A stretch of DNA of 62,515 nt from Crenothrix polyspora (lineage in GTDB: Bacteria > Pseudomonadota > Gammaproteobacteria > Methylococcales > Methylomonadaceae): assembly GCF_900163755.1 (NCBI RefSeq), contig NZ_FUKI01000098.1:1-62515 (forward strand). The letters are read 5' to 3'. Of the stretch, positions 18,458-27,723 are shown one piece after another (position 1 is the stretch's first letter; each line of letters starts with the position of its first letter). A program made the position numbers and the translations under genes. The notes beneath the pieces were generated by a model. The model saw nothing but the letters and a program-made list of their open reading frames with translations, had not been told where the DNA came from and did no database searches.

Positions 18458-19408
18458 TTATTTGGTTTTTGCAGCAATGGCTTCTGCTGCTCTTACTACG
18501 TTACTGGCCATTTTTTCTGAGGCCGCATCAATCAAGCGACCATCCAGCGCCGCAGCGCCTTTGCCTTGTGCCGCCGCTTCCTGCAAAGCCACCAGGATAC
18601 GTTTGGCTTTTTCAACTTCAGCCGCCGGCGGGGTAAACACTTCGTTAGCCAATTCAACCTGGCTAGGATGAATCGCCCATTTACCTTCACAGCCTAAAGC
18701 GGCTGCACGCTTTGCCGCCAGTTTAAAACCTTCTGGATCTTTAAAATCACCAAATGGCCCATCAATAGGCCGTAAACCGAAAGCACGGCACGCCACTGTC
18801 ATCCGGCTGATCGCTGCATGCCATTGGTCGCCTGGGTAATCGGGATTTAAACCACCAATATTGGTAGTACGAGCACGGTTGCTGGCGGCATAATCAGCTA
18901 CGCCAAAATGCAGGGCTTCCAAACGGCCACTAGCACCGTTGCGGGCGATGTCTTCAACATTGGCCATACCTAAAGCGGTTTCAATCAAGGCCTCGATGCC
19001 GATCTTGTTTTTTAAGCCTTGCTGCATTTCCAATTGATTGAGCATGGCTTCCACCATATACACATCCGCATACACACCGACTTTAGGGAGCAGGATAGTA
19101 TCCAGCTTTGCGCCGCATTGTTCGACCAAGTCAACCACATCACGCACCATGTACTGGGTGTCCAGGCCATTGATACGCACGGAAATGGTCACGCCGTGGC
19201 CTTTCCAGTCCATGTCGTTAATGGCTTCAATAATGTTTTTTCGGGCGCGTAACTTGTCGTCGGGGGCTACCGCATCTTCCAAATCCAGGAAGATAAAGTC
19301 GGCACCACTTTTCATGGCTTTTTCAAACATATCAGGGTTTGATCCCGGAACGGCTAATTCACAGCGCTGTACGCGTTGCACAGACGTTGTGTATAAGGTG
19401 TGACTCAT
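18458..19408 (-). CDS. mcl: L-malyl-CoA lyase
   Basis: Splits malyl-CoA into acetyl-CoA and glyoxylate, returning glyoxylate to the serine cycle. It is a citrate lyase beta/HpcH-type TIM barrel: [17 protein letters not shown] (CoA pocket), [15 protein letters not shown] (Mg2+ ligands nearby), [15 protein letters not shown], and the glutamate in IGIEALIET. The C-terminus [17 protein letters not shown] is typical. Length 316 is close to that of the methylotroph enzyme. A TAGGA lies eight bases before the ATG. It diverges from sga across a 388-bp control region. Confidence 0.93.
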   Translation of the reverse strand: MSHTLYTTSVQRVQRCELAVPGSNPDMFEKAMKSGADFIFLDLEDAVAPDDKLRARKNIIEAINDMDWKGHGVTISVRINGLDTQYMVRDVVDLVEQCGAKLDTILLPKVGVYADVYMVEAMLNQLEMQQGLKNKIGIEALIETALGMANVEDIARNGASGRLEALHFGVADYAASNRARTTNIGGLNPDYPGDQWHAAISRMTVACRAFGLRPIDGPFGDFKDPEGFKLAAKRAAALGCEGKWAIHPSQVELANEVFTPPAAEVEKAKRILVALQEAAAQGKGAAALDGRLIDAASEKMASNVVRAAEAIAAKTK

Positions 19409-19796
19409 TATAAATTCCTAACAATAGTTTTGGGGTGTGGGGTTTAAGCGACTCACAGAATTAAACATACCGGATACCTTACGCAAGGCACATAAAAACA
19501 ATAAGACCCAGTGAGGTTTTTTAAAGCCTTGTAGGCTTGTCCGACTTTAAAAAAATATCGTTCTTCTTAAAAATCGCCTTATCTTAAGATCAATCATCCA
19601 TTTCAATTGAACTCAGACAGCAAATTAACCCACCATTTTACTTTTAGGAAAAACAAAGTCAATTTTTACCGTTTACAATGATTGCTGATTACTAGCAGAT
19701 ATGGCATGATTAGCCCATTTTTAACGTCGTTTTAACGTTAAACTCCGTTTTTCACTCACCTTGTATTTAACAAAAACCATCAACTAAGAGGCACAC
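19409..19796. promoter_or_regulatory. Divergent control region between mcl-mtkAB and sga-hprA
   Basis: No gene is seen. Visible structure: a perfect 12-bp palindrome TTTAACGTTAAA at 19731-19742 preceded by a matching half-site TTTAACG at 19720-19726; a 10-bp palindrome ATCTTAAGAT at 19581-19590; and an inverted pair TTTTTTAAAG (19517-19526)/CTTTAAAAAA (19545-19554) enclosing a small AAGCC/GGCTT hairpin. The palindrome with its extra half-site, 54 bp before the sga ATG, is the best candidate for a LysR- or TetR-type operator coordinating both serine-cycle operons. No -10/-35 pair is convincing. Confidence 0.45.
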
Positions 19797-20963
19797 ATGG
19801 CTGGTCGTAACCACCTATATATCCCAGGTCCTACTAACGTTCCTAATGAAGTTTTAAACGCAATGCACGTTACTATGGAAGATCACCGTTCACCGGCGTT
19901 TCCTAAGTTACTAAAACCGCTGTTAGAAGATCTGAAAAAAATCTTCAAGACTGAAACCGGACAATGTTTTATCTTTCCTGCAACCGGTACCGCAGGCTGG
20001 GAAGTGGCGCTAACCAATACCTTAAATCCTGGCGATAAAGTGTTAATTTACCGTTTTGGCCAGTTCAGCCATTTGTGGGCAGAAATGGGCAAACGCTTGG
20101 GTTTCGACGTTGAAATTCATCAAGTTGCCTGGGGCAAAGGCATTCCGTTAGACCATCTGGAAGCGCGTTTAAAAGAAGACGGCACACACACTATTAAAGC
20201 GGTATTAGCCACCCATAACGAAACCGCAACCGGTGTTACCAGCGATATTGCCGGTGTACGCAAGGCGATGAATGCAGCCAGTCACCCTGCTCTGTTATTT
20301 GTGGACGGTGTGAGTTCCATTGCCAGCCTGGATTTCCGCATGGATGAATGGGGCGTAGACGGCGCAATCAGTGGCTCACAAAAAGGCTTTATGATGCCAG
20401 CAGGCGGCGCATTTTTAGCCTTTAGCCAAAAAGCGCTGGCATTGGTTGATACCTGCACCTATCCACGGTGTTTTTTAGATCTGAAAGATCAGATGAATAA
20501 TAACAAAGATGGCTACACGCCTTATACACCGGCATTGCCAATTTTATATGGTTTGCGTAAAGCACTGGATTTATTGCTGGAAGAAGGCATGGAAAATGTT
20601 TACGCCAGACATTTCCGTTTAGCCGAAGGCACACGTAAAGCGGTGGCTGCCTGGGGTTTAAAGTTATGCGCTCAACCAGGTTTTGAATCCAATACCGTGA
20701 CTGCGGTTATGGTGCCAGAAGACAAAGATGCACGTACGGTTATTGCTACTGCGTTTAGCAAATACAATATGTCTTTGGGTGGCGGTTTGTCTGAGCTGTT
20801 AGGCAAAGCCTTCCGTATCGGCCATGTCGGCGATATGAATGATGTGTCCATGCTAGGCGCAATTGCTGGTGTAGAAATGGCCTTACTCGATAATGGTTTT
20901 GACATTAAACCCGGCAGTGGCGTGGCGGCGGCGATTGAATATTACCGCTCTACCGCGCAATAG
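19797..20963 (+). CDS. sga: Serine--glyoxylate aminotransferase
   Basis: Transfers the amino group of serine to glyoxylate, giving hydroxypyruvate and glycine; a defining serine-cycle enzyme. It is a class V aminotransferase: the N-terminus GRNHLYIPGPTNVPNEVLNA is characteristic, FIFPATGTAGWEVAL binds the cofactor phosphate, the FVDGVSSIAS aspartate contacts pyridoxal phosphate, and K196 in SGSQKGFMMPAGG is the Schiff-base lysine. Length 388 is normal. It is 71 bp ahead of hprA on the same strand; an AAGAGG lies seven bases before the ATG. Confidence 0.95.
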   Translation: MAGRNHLYIPGPTNVPNEVLNAMHVTMEDHRSPAFPKLLKPLLEDLKKIFKTETGQCFIFPATGTAGWEVALTNTLNPGDKVLIYRFGQFSHLWAEMGKRLGFDVEIHQVAWGKGIPLDHLEARLKEDGTHTIKAVLATHNETATGVTSDIAGVRKAMNAASHPALLFVDGVSSIASLDFRMDEWGVDGAISGSQKGFMMPAGGAFLAFSQKALALVDTCTYPRCFLDLKDQMNNNKDGYTPYTPALPILYGLRKALDLLLEEGMENVYARHFRLAEGTRKAVAAWGLKLCAQPGFESNTVTAVMVPEDKDARTVIATAFSKYNMSLGGGLSELLGKAFRIGHVGDMNDVSMLGAIAGVEMALLDNGFDIKPGSGVAAAIEYYRSTAQ

Positions 20964-21034
20964 TCTGCTTTAAAACCGAGACAGTAGGGATGCAAACTTT
21001 GTATCCCTGCTGTAAGCCCCTGCAGGAATCTGCC

Positions 21035-22006
21035 ATGAATAAACCCAAACTTGTAATAACCCGAAAATGGCCAAAAAGCGTTGAAGATCAGCTCAGCGCG
21101 CTTTACGATGTTCAGCTGAATGCAACTGACATCCCCATGATGGACGCTGAACTCAAACACGCACTGCAAACCGCCGATGCTTTACTACCGACAGTAACAG
21201 ATAAAATCACTGCCGACATCATTAACGTGCCCAACAAACGCGCCAAAATCATTGGCAACTTTGGCGTAGGTTATAACAATATTGATGTTGCCGCCGCTAA
21301 GGAACAAGGTTTAATTGTAACCAACACCCCGCATGTATTGACCGACTGTACGGCGGATATCGCCATGTTGTTACTACTGATGTCGGCACGACGCGCCGCC
21401 GAAGGCAGCCGCATGATACAAAATCAGCAATGGCCGGGTTGGTGTCCTACACAATTGGTTGGCCAGAAAGTCACCGGTAAAACCCTGGGGCTAATTGGTT
21501 TTGGTCGTATTGCCCAAGCAATGGCCAAGAAAGCGCATTTTGGTTTTGACATGACTATTTTGTTCTATGCACCTTCTGCACCGGCGCAAGACAGTATTGA
21601 TAATTTGCAGGCCACACGCTGTAACACGATTGAAGAATTATTGGCAATATCCGATTTTGTATCTTTGCATTGCCCTGGCGGCGTTACCACACAACATCTT
21701 ATCAACGAACAACGCCTTAAATTAATGCGCCCTACCGCACATCTTATTAATACAGCGCGTGGTGATGTGGTAGATAGCAAAGCATTAATCAAAGCATTAA
21801 AACACCACTGGATAGCCGGCGCAGGCCTGGATGTATTCGAAAATGAACCTCATATCGATCCCGCGTTCTTAAATCTTGATAATGTCACGCTGTTGCCGCA
21901 TTTGGGCAGTGCAACTGAAGAAACCCGCGTTGCAATGGGTGAGCGAGTTTTGCAAAATATTAATGCGTTTTTTACAAATAAAGAACCTGGCGATAGAGTG
22001 GTTTAA
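21035..22006 (+). CDS. hprA: Hydroxypyruvate/glyoxylate reductase
   Basis: Reduces hydroxypyruvate to D-glycerate with NAD(P)H, the step after Sga. It is a D-isomer-specific 2-hydroxyacid dehydrogenase: Rossmann motif GKTLGLIGFGRIAQAMAKKA, the segment HLINTARGDVVDSKAL with the catalytic Arg, then FENEPHIDP (Glu) and LLPHLGSATEETR (His). I start at MNKPKLVITRKWP (323 residues) with AGGA about eight bases upstream; the frame is open 15 codons earlier but without a typical leader. Location directly after sga supports hprA over a generic reductase. Confidence 0.9.
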   Translation: MNKPKLVITRKWPKSVEDQLSALYDVQLNATDIPMMDAELKHALQTADALLPTVTDKITADIINVPNKRAKIIGNFGVGYNNIDVAAAKEQGLIVTNTPHVLTDCTADIAMLLLLMSARRAAEGSRMIQNQQWPGWCPTQLVGQKVTGKTLGLIGFGRIAQAMAKKAHFGFDMTILFYAPSAPAQDSIDNLQATRCNTIEELLAISDFVSLHCPGGVTTQHLINEQRLKLMRPTAHLINTARGDVVDSKALIKALKHHWIAGAGLDVFENEPHIDPAFLNLDNVTLLPHLGSATEETRVAMGERVLQNINAFFTNKEPGDRVV

Positions 22007-22055
22007 ACTTTACAGCACCAAATTATTGGGCAAGCCTGTGTCAAAATCGGGTATG

Positions 22056-22652
22056 TCATTCGATTTCAAGGTTTTGATCGACCTCATCCAAAACTTTATC
22101 ATAAACTTCGCGCAACTTAAGGCTACAGCCTATACTTTCCAGCGTTACAGTAGCTTCAATATCCACGGCTTCCGTCAATATCCAGACATCGCCCTGCCGC
22201 ACGTAACGCTCAACACTAAACTGATCTTGTGTCACCAACACATATTCACAAAGACTGGCAATCTTACGGTAATGCGCAAACTTACCACCTCGATCATACG
22301 CTTCGGTAGAGGGCGATAACACTTCAATCAACAGCGTTGGATTTAGTAAAGTATCAACATGAGCATCTTCAAATTCTGGCGTACCACAGACAATAGCAAT
22401 ATCCGGATAATGGTAACTACGCGCTTTAGCCGCTTTCACACGCATATCAGCTATGTAAGCTTCGCAAGGGCGATTTTTAAGCTGTAAACCAAGCTCTCGT
22501 GCAATATTGAAAGCAATCAAATTATGCGTGCGACTTGCTCCGGTCATAGCAAAAATTTCACCATCGTGGAATTCGCTTTTATACAGTGTATTGCGCTCCA
22601 GAGTTAAATATTCTTCAGCAGTGCAATGGATTTTCTTAAATACAGTAGACAC
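22056..22652 (-). CDS. Uma2-family (DUF820) putative endonuclease
   Basis: Uma2 proteins have a PD-(D/E)XK nuclease-like fold and unknown physiological role. Seen here: the N-terminal EEYLTLERNTLYKSEFHDGE with the first acidic residue, GASRTHNLIAFNIARELG, then DMRVKAAKARSYHYPDIAIV (the PD motif) and LLIEVLSPSTEAYDRGGKFA (the E and downstream K). Length 198 is normal. It converges on hprA with a 49-bp gap. The family is common in cyanobacteria and in some gammaproteobacteria, often in mobile surroundings. Confidence 0.85.
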   Translation of the reverse strand: MSTVFKKIHCTAEEYLTLERNTLYKSEFHDGEIFAMTGASRTHNLIAFNIARELGLQLKNRPCEAYIADMRVKAAKARSYHYPDIAIVCGTPEFEDAHVDTLLNPTLLIEVLSPSTEAYDRGGKFAHYRKIASLCEYVLVTQDQFSVERYVRQGDVWILTEAVDIEATVTLESIGCSLKLREVYDKVLDEVDQNLEIE

Positions 22653-23135
22653 GATTCACCTCAAAATTTAGTGTACCTTTAAATCGACAGCATCCTACAA
22701 CACCGCTACCGGTAAGTAAAATAATTTTTAAATAACAATAAGATAAGGCGTATTTCTCACGATTGCAGACTAATTATAAAATCAAAATTTTCACAATAAC
22801 TTTGATTGCCAGAAACTTTTGGTTGCCTGCAAAAATGAGTCATTCAACGTTAAAAATCGAATTTTCCAGTTTTTTTTCATATCGAGAAAATCAATATATT
22901 GAAGTAACCTAAAAAAATGAGTGAAGCATGAACTACCGATTTAAATAAATGGTCGCACTGAGTATTGTAATAGTGTCACAAAAAATTCATCGATCTTGCC
23001 TAGCTCTACCGAGCAACCCAAAAGCCACCTAAACAGCCCTTCCTATCAACCGGCTCGAATCAGTCACTATAATCCTAAAAAATACAGTAAAATGACCGAC
23101 TTTTATCCTTAGCCAGGCGAACAAATCAAAGTCCT
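22653..23135. other. Intergenic region upstream of the LeuB-like gene
   Basis: No gene or RNA is recognised in these 483 AT-rich bases between two divergent genes. A perfect TATAAT at 23068-23073 on the plus strand, about 63 bp before the leuB ATG, is a plausible -10, with only a poor -35 candidate (ATCAAC at 23045). No clear riboswitch or attenuator is seen. Confidence 0.35.
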
Positions 23136-24245
23136 ATGAAGCATTATAAAATTGCAGTATTGGCCGGTGACGGCATCGGCCCCGAAATTACCCGTGAAGC
23201 CCTTAAAGTTCTTAAACTCATCGAAGAACGTAACGATGTGTCGTTTGAATTAATGCCCGCAGCGTTTGGCGCGTGTGCGTATTTTGCAACCGGCGATGCC
23301 TTCCCTCAAGCCACCATCGACATTTGCGACCAAGCCGATGCTATTCTGAAAGGCCCCATTGGTTTAAGCCACGAAGAATCTAAAAAAATCCCCATCGACA
23401 AGCAACCCGAACGCGGTGCATTATTGCCTATGCGCCGCCGTTACAACACTTATGCCAATTTTAGGCCAGTCTCTTTACCTAAAGCCTTAGCGCATTTTTC
23501 ACCGCTCAAAGCTGAAATTATTGGCGAAGGCATCGATTTAGTCATTGTGCGCGAATTGGTCGGCGGCTTGTATTTTGGCCAAAAAGAAAGCGGCATCAAT
23601 GAACAAGGTCTACGTTATGTTAAAGAAACCTTGGAATACGACGAGTTACAAATCCGCCGCATTATGCACCAAGCCTTCAAATTGGCCAGCAAGCGCCGCA
23701 AGTTACTGCACAATATCCACAAAAGTAATGTATTAAAATCCAGCGTATTGTGGAATGAAGTCATGGAAGAAGTGGCAGTGGAATACCCCGATGTCACCGT
23801 CTACAACATGCTGGTCGATTCGGCGGCAACCGCATTGTGTTTAAATCCCACCCAGTTTGATGTCATGGTGATGGAAAACATGTTCGGTGATATTTTAAGC
23901 GACCAAGGCGGCGGTATTTTGGGCTCATTAGGCTTAATGCCATCGGCCTGCATCGGTGATGACAAAGCGTATTACGAACCCTCACACGGCTCAGCGCCAG
24001 ATATTGCCGGCAAAAACATCGCCAATCCGTATTCCATGATCGGTTCAGTCGCCATGATGCTGGAAAACAGCTTTGATATGGCAGATGAAGCCAAAAATGT
24101 CTGGGCAGCCATGCAAGCGGTGTTTAGCGATGGCTATTCCACGGCTGATTTATCTAAGGCGGGTAGCGGTGTTACTATGATCAGCACCGAGCAATTTGGT
24201 GATAAAGTCGTTGAAAAACTTAAGGCTATGCCAAAAGTCAGCTAA
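23136..24245 (+). CDS. leuB: LeuB-like isocitrate/isopropylmalate dehydrogenase family protein
   Basis: Predicted 3-isopropylmalate dehydrogenase of leucine synthesis. The nucleotide and substrate features of the beta-decarboxylating dehydrogenases are present: KIAVLAGDGIGPEITREAL, RYNTYANFRPVSLP (substrate Arg), VRELVGGLYFGQKESG, then NMFGDILSDQGGG and YEPSHGSAPDIAGKNIANP. Length 369 fits LeuB. Positions such as DSAATALCL and GGGILGSLGL differ from the common DNAAM and LTGS/A forms, so a related tartrate/isocitrate-type specificity is not excluded. It stands alone, far from leuA, and has its own terminator. Confidence 0.78.
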   Translation: MKHYKIAVLAGDGIGPEITREALKVLKLIEERNDVSFELMPAAFGACAYFATGDAFPQATIDICDQADAILKGPIGLSHEESKKIPIDKQPERGALLPMRRRYNTYANFRPVSLPKALAHFSPLKAEIIGEGIDLVIVRELVGGLYFGQKESGINEQGLRYVKETLEYDELQIRRIMHQAFKLASKRRKLLHNIHKSNVLKSSVLWNEVMEEVAVEYPDVTVYNMLVDSAATALCLNPTQFDVMVMENMFGDILSDQGGGILGSLGLMPSACIGDDKAYYEPSHGSAPDIAGKNIANPYSMIGSVAMMLENSFDMADEAKNVWAAMQAVFSDGYSTADLSKAGSGVTMISTEQFGDKVVEKLKAMPKVS

Positions 24246-24291
24246 GCCACTAACAGTCGATTCAATTATTTTTAAGGCTAAAGTACACGGC

Positions 24292-24331
24292 AGGCCTGTC
24301 AGGTTCTAAAAACCCTACAGGCCTAGTTTTA
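24292..24331 (+). terminator. Terminator after the LeuB-like gene
   Basis: AGGCCTGT at 24292-24299 pairs with ACAGGCCT at 24317-24324, with a further AGG/CCT pairing across a mismatch, followed by TAGTTTTAT. The T-run is short but the stem is strong. Confidence 0.7.
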
Positions 24332-24500
24332 TATAATTCCCATGACTCACTTAACATTAAAATCACTGTGAATTATCATTCATATTAGTATCAGCCATAA
24401 TTTGTCGGTAGGATATAGCCAAAAGTTGACCGTTGCTACTTCAACATTAATCCTAATATTTGTTTATATTACCCACCCGCTATGGTACTGTTTGCCCGAC

Positions 24501-25232
24501 ATGGAATTTCATATAGCTTTTACAACCTCCTATCTCTATGCTTTTTTGATGGGCTTAGCCAGCAGCCTGCATTGCATAGGTATGTGTGGCTCTATCATCG
24601 GCACGCTAACTTTTAGCCTTAGCCCAGACATACGCAATAATAAAGCACGCTTATTGCCGTTTGTATTCAATTACAATGCTGGCCGCATTACCAGCTACAC
24701 TATTGCGGGCGCTTTAGCAGGACTTGCAAGTTCGGTTATTACACTACCCATTCCAGGCTTTGATGGCCACCGAATTCTGCAATTAATCTCCGCATTAATT
24801 ATGACTGGCGCGGGTCTGTACATTGCTGGTTGGATGCCTCGGTTTGCCTATATCGAAAAAATCGGCATGCGCTTTTGGAAGCTCATCGAGCCGTTTGGCC
24901 GCAAACTCATCCCTATTAAAACCCGCCGCCGCGCTTATCTATTTGGTTTGGTGTGGGGCTGGCTACCGTGTGGATTGATTTATTCAGCAGTAGCTTTGGC
25001 TGCAACCACAGGTAACCCTCAACAAAGCGCCCTCACCATGTTATTTTTTGGACTGGGCACTTTACCAGCGGTCATGGGCGTAGGTATAATGACCGGTATT
25101 CTAACAAGACTGTCTTCAATGCGACGTTTTAAACAAGCAATTGGCCTTTTTATGATTGCTCTCGCATTATTAGCAGCGCTGCCTTGGCTAAACCCTATGG
25201 CACTGATTTCGACACACGCCGGATTACATTAA
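24501..25232 (+). CDS. TauE/SafE-like (DsbD/UreH-type) membrane transporter
   Basis: The protein has six or so hydrophobic helices arranged in two halves, with FLMGLASSLHCIGMCGSIIG in the first and GLVWGWLPCGLIYSAVALAA in the second. The SLHCxGMCG and PCG signatures mark the UreH/DsbD-like subgroup of the sulfite exporter TauE/SafE superfamily, often linked to metal or thiol traffic; the substrate cannot be read. I start at the ATG giving MEFHIAFTTSYLYAFL (243 residues); the frame is open from a TTG at 24402, but neither start has a clear ribosome site. It is 10 bp ahead of a sigma-54 activator gene. Confidence 0.75.
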   Translation: MEFHIAFTTSYLYAFLMGLASSLHCIGMCGSIIGTLTFSLSPDIRNNKARLLPFVFNYNAGRITSYTIAGALAGLASSVITLPIPGFDGHRILQLISALIMTGAGLYIAGWMPRFAYIEKIGMRFWKLIEPFGRKLIPIKTRRRAYLFGLVWGWLPCGLIYSAVALAATTGNPQQSALTMLFFGLGTLPAVMGVGIMTGILTRLSSMRRFKQAIGLFMIALALLAALPWLNPMALISTHAGLH

Positions 25233-25242
25233 GAGGTAGGCC

Positions 25243-26202
25243 ATGAGTTCTTTCGATCGCATTATCAGCAAATCACCCATTTTGGACACGATTATTCGCA
25301 GTGCTAAAATTGCGGCGGCTACCGATGTGACTATCCTGTTAAAAGGCGAAACCGGTGCTGGGAAAGAAGTTATGGCAATCGCTATCCAGCAAGCCAGCCA
25401 TCGTGCAGCTATGCCCTATTTAACCTTAAACTGTGCCGCCCTACCCGAAAGCCTGATTGAATCAACCCTGTTTGGCCATAAAAAAGGCTCGTTTACCGGC
25501 GCAACCAGCAGTAATGAAGGCATTTTTCAGGCTGCTAACGGTGGTACGTTATTTTTGGATGAAATTAATTCATTGCCCATCAGCATACAAGCCAAGTTAT
25601 TGCGCGTTATTGAAACCGGCGAGTGTTTGGCAGTAGGTGATACCGAATCTTATACCGTTGATGTACGCATTATTGCCGCCAGCAATGGCGATCTGGACAA
25701 GCAAATTGCCGATGGCGAATTTAGGCAAGATTTGTACTTTAGGCTCAATGTTGTGCCGCTGGAATTACCCCCGCTGCGCCAACGCACCGAAGACATCGAC
25801 TATTTGGTGGCGCACTTTTTAACGCTGTTTGAAAAGACCCACCACACGCCTGCACCTAAATTTAGCAAACTGGCGCTCAAAGCCTTGAAAGCCTATCCGT
25901 GGCCAGGTAATATTCGTGAGCTACGTAACTTGTGTGAGCGCTTGTCTATTTTATTGGCAGGCACTGTCATTGAGCCGGAAAATCTGCCGCTTGAATTCAG
26001 CACTTACAAAAGCAAACACGCCTCAACAAGCGACTATACTTTACCAGAATATGGTTTACAACTAGATGATTTAGAAGCGGATTTAATTCATCAGGCACTC
26101 AGCCGCACCAAAGGTAATCGCAGCAAATCGGCAAAATTACTGGGCTTATCACGCGATACGTTGCTATACCGTATGCAAAAACACGGTTTTGCTACGCACT
26201 GA
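25243..26202 (+). CDS. Sigma-54-dependent activator lacking a sensor domain
   Basis: An AAA+ enhancer-binding protein that would remodel sigma-54 RNA polymerase. Walker A is GETGAGKE (near residue 36), the sigma-54-contacting loop is GSFTGA rather than GAFTGA, and Walker B is GTLFLDEIN. The C-terminal Fis-type helix-turn-helix is RTKGNRSKSAKLLGLSRDTL. At 319 residues it has no receiver, GAF or PAS domain, as in PspF, so control would come from a partner protein. An AGAGG lies before the ATG, and the tight spacing to the membrane protein gene suggests co-transcription. Confidence 0.88.
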   Translation: MSSFDRIISKSPILDTIIRSAKIAAATDVTILLKGETGAGKEVMAIAIQQASHRAAMPYLTLNCAALPESLIESTLFGHKKGSFTGATSSNEGIFQAANGGTLFLDEINSLPISIQAKLLRVIETGECLAVGDTESYTVDVRIIAASNGDLDKQIADGEFRQDLYFRLNVVPLELPPLRQRTEDIDYLVAHFLTLFEKTHHTPAPKFSKLALKALKAYPWPGNIRELRNLCERLSILLAGTVIEPENLPLEFSTYKSKHASTSDYTLPEYGLQLDDLEADLIHQALSRTKGNRSKSAKLLGLSRDTLLYRMQKHGFATH

Positions 26203-26228
26203 TAGGTAATGCCGAACTGTAAACTTAT

Positions 26229-26963
26229 CTACAAACACCTTACCCACTGCACAGTAACATTATCGCTGATGCCGTTTGCTCGCAAAACCGATAACTGCGC
26301 AAGTTTACCCAAATCACTTTTATTGCTGCTTGGCTGCGCCAACTGTAACAACTCCTGTTCCTTAATATTGCCCCAAAATCCATCGCTGCACAAAATAAAG
26401 GTATCACCCGGTTTTTGTGCAGGATAAATATTAATTTCAACCGCACTGGGGCGTTCGGCATTAATACTGCGAGTTAACTTATTTTGTTCAGGATGCCGCG
26501 CTATTTCCTGGTCGGTAATCATACCGTTATTAAATAACTGCTGAGGAATGGAGTGATCACGGGTGCGCCACACAACTTGCTGTGCATTCATTCTATACAC
26601 ACGCGAATCGCCGCAATGCCCTGTTAACACAACATTATTATCCATATAAAGAATGGCGCAGGTTGTATAAGCCTGATAACTACTGATGTCGCTGGCAAAT
26701 AAACGCCGCATTTCTACTACCGCAGCATCAATCCACTGAGTAAATGCGGATACGGGGCTTTTTTCTATACGCTTACCGTGAATATCTGCACACTTAACCA
26801 GACCTTGACAAAAAAACCGCGAGGCTTTTTCACCACCATAATGTCCACCCAAACCATCAGCAACCACGAACAACGAAAACCGAGCGTTAATGACATGCGC
26901 CATATAATCTTGATTGGTTTCTCGGTCACCCGCCGAAGTTAATTGATAAAACTGGATATCCAT
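26229..26963 (-). CDS. PP2C-family serine/threonine phosphatase
   Basis: A Mg2+/Mn2+-dependent protein phosphatase of the Stp1/PrpC type. Motifs in order: TSAGDRETNQDYMAHV, LFVVADGLGGHYGGEKAS (metal-binding Asp and Gly), NVVLTGHCGDSRVYRM, and FILCSDGFWGNI. No membrane segment is seen, so it should be cytosolic. Its 3' end lies 26 bp from the convergent sigma-54 activator gene. It follows pdxJ by 13 bp and may be the distal gene of that operon. A partner kinase is not present in the window. Confidence 0.88.
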   Translation of the reverse strand: MDIQFYQLTSAGDRETNQDYMAHVINARFSLFVVADGLGGHYGGEKASRFFCQGLVKCADIHGKRIEKSPVSAFTQWIDAAVVEMRRLFASDISSYQAYTTCAILYMDNNVVLTGHCGDSRVYRMNAQQVVWRTRDHSIPQQLFNNGMITDQEIARHPEQNKLTRSINAERPSAVEINIYPAQKPGDTFILCSDGFWGNIKEQELLQLAQPSSNKSDLGKLAQLSVLRANGISDNVTVQWVRCL

Positions 26964-26976
26964 TTAATAACCAGTA

Positions 26977-27723
26977 TCAACTTGTCAACAAACGCGCATT
27001 ATTCATAACGTGCTTTAAATCGCTGATCGCTGCCGGTAACCCGCTAAACAACGCTTGAGCAATAATTGAATAGCCGATATTCAGCTCAACAATTTCGGGT
27101 AACGCGCAAATAGCGGCAACGTTATAACAATCTAAACCATGCCCCGCATTAACCTGTAAACCCGACGTGTGTGCATAACTTGCCGCTAATTTAATGCGAC
27201 TTAATTCTTGCCGCTGTTGCAAGGGCGCTTTAGCCTTAGCATAAGCACCGGTATGTATCTCAATCACTGGCGCACCGGTTTTTAACGCCGCATCAATTTG
27301 CATTTCATCAGGATCAATAAACAACGACACCTCAATACCCGCCGCCGCAAGCTTTTCACACGCGGAGTGTACCCGCGAAAAATGCGCGACAACATCCAAA
27401 CCACCTTCAGTGGTTAATTCTTGGCGTTTTTCAGGCACTAAACAACAAGCAAACGGTTTGAGTTTAACAGCAATAGCTACCATCTCTTCGGTAACAGCCA
27501 TCTCCATATTCAACCGTGTATGAATCATGTCTTTTAGTAAAAACAAATCACGGTCTTGTATATGGCGACGATCTTCACGCAAATGCGCGGTAATACCATC
27601 TGCACCGGCTTGCTCAGCCACTAACGCCGCTTGTACAGGTTCAGGGTAACGTTCGCCCCGCGCTTGTCTTACGGTAGCGATATGGTCGATATTAACCCCT
27701 AACAAAACCATTTTTTTAGACAT
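26977..27723 (-). CDS. pdxJ: Pyridoxine 5'-phosphate synthase
   Basis: Condenses 3-amino-2-oxopropyl phosphate with deoxyxylulose 5-phosphate to make pyridoxine 5'-phosphate. The TIM barrel starts [18 protein letters not shown], has the loop [18 protein letters not shown] and the C-terminal phosphate site [14 protein letters not shown]. Length 248 is normal. It overlaps the end of recO by eight bases, the classic recO-pdxJ pairing of gammaproteobacteria. Confidence 0.96.
   Translation of the reverse strand: MSKKMVLLGVNIDHIATVRQARGERYPEPVQAALVAEQAGADGITAHLREDRRHIQDRDLFLLKDMIHTRLNMEMAVTEEMVAIAVKLKPFACCLVPEKRQELTTEGGLDVVAHFSRVHSACEKLAAAGIEVSLFIDPDEMQIDAALKTGAPVIEIHTGAYAKAKAPLQQRQELSRIKLAASYAHTSGLQVNAGHGLDCYNVAAICALPEIVELNIGYSIIAQALFSGLPAAISDLKHVMNNARLLTS

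Noticed and set aside
23136-24245. Isocitrate dehydrogenase
   Set aside because: The VRELVGGLYFG and YANFRPV segments follow LeuB better than Icd, although specificity is not fully certain.
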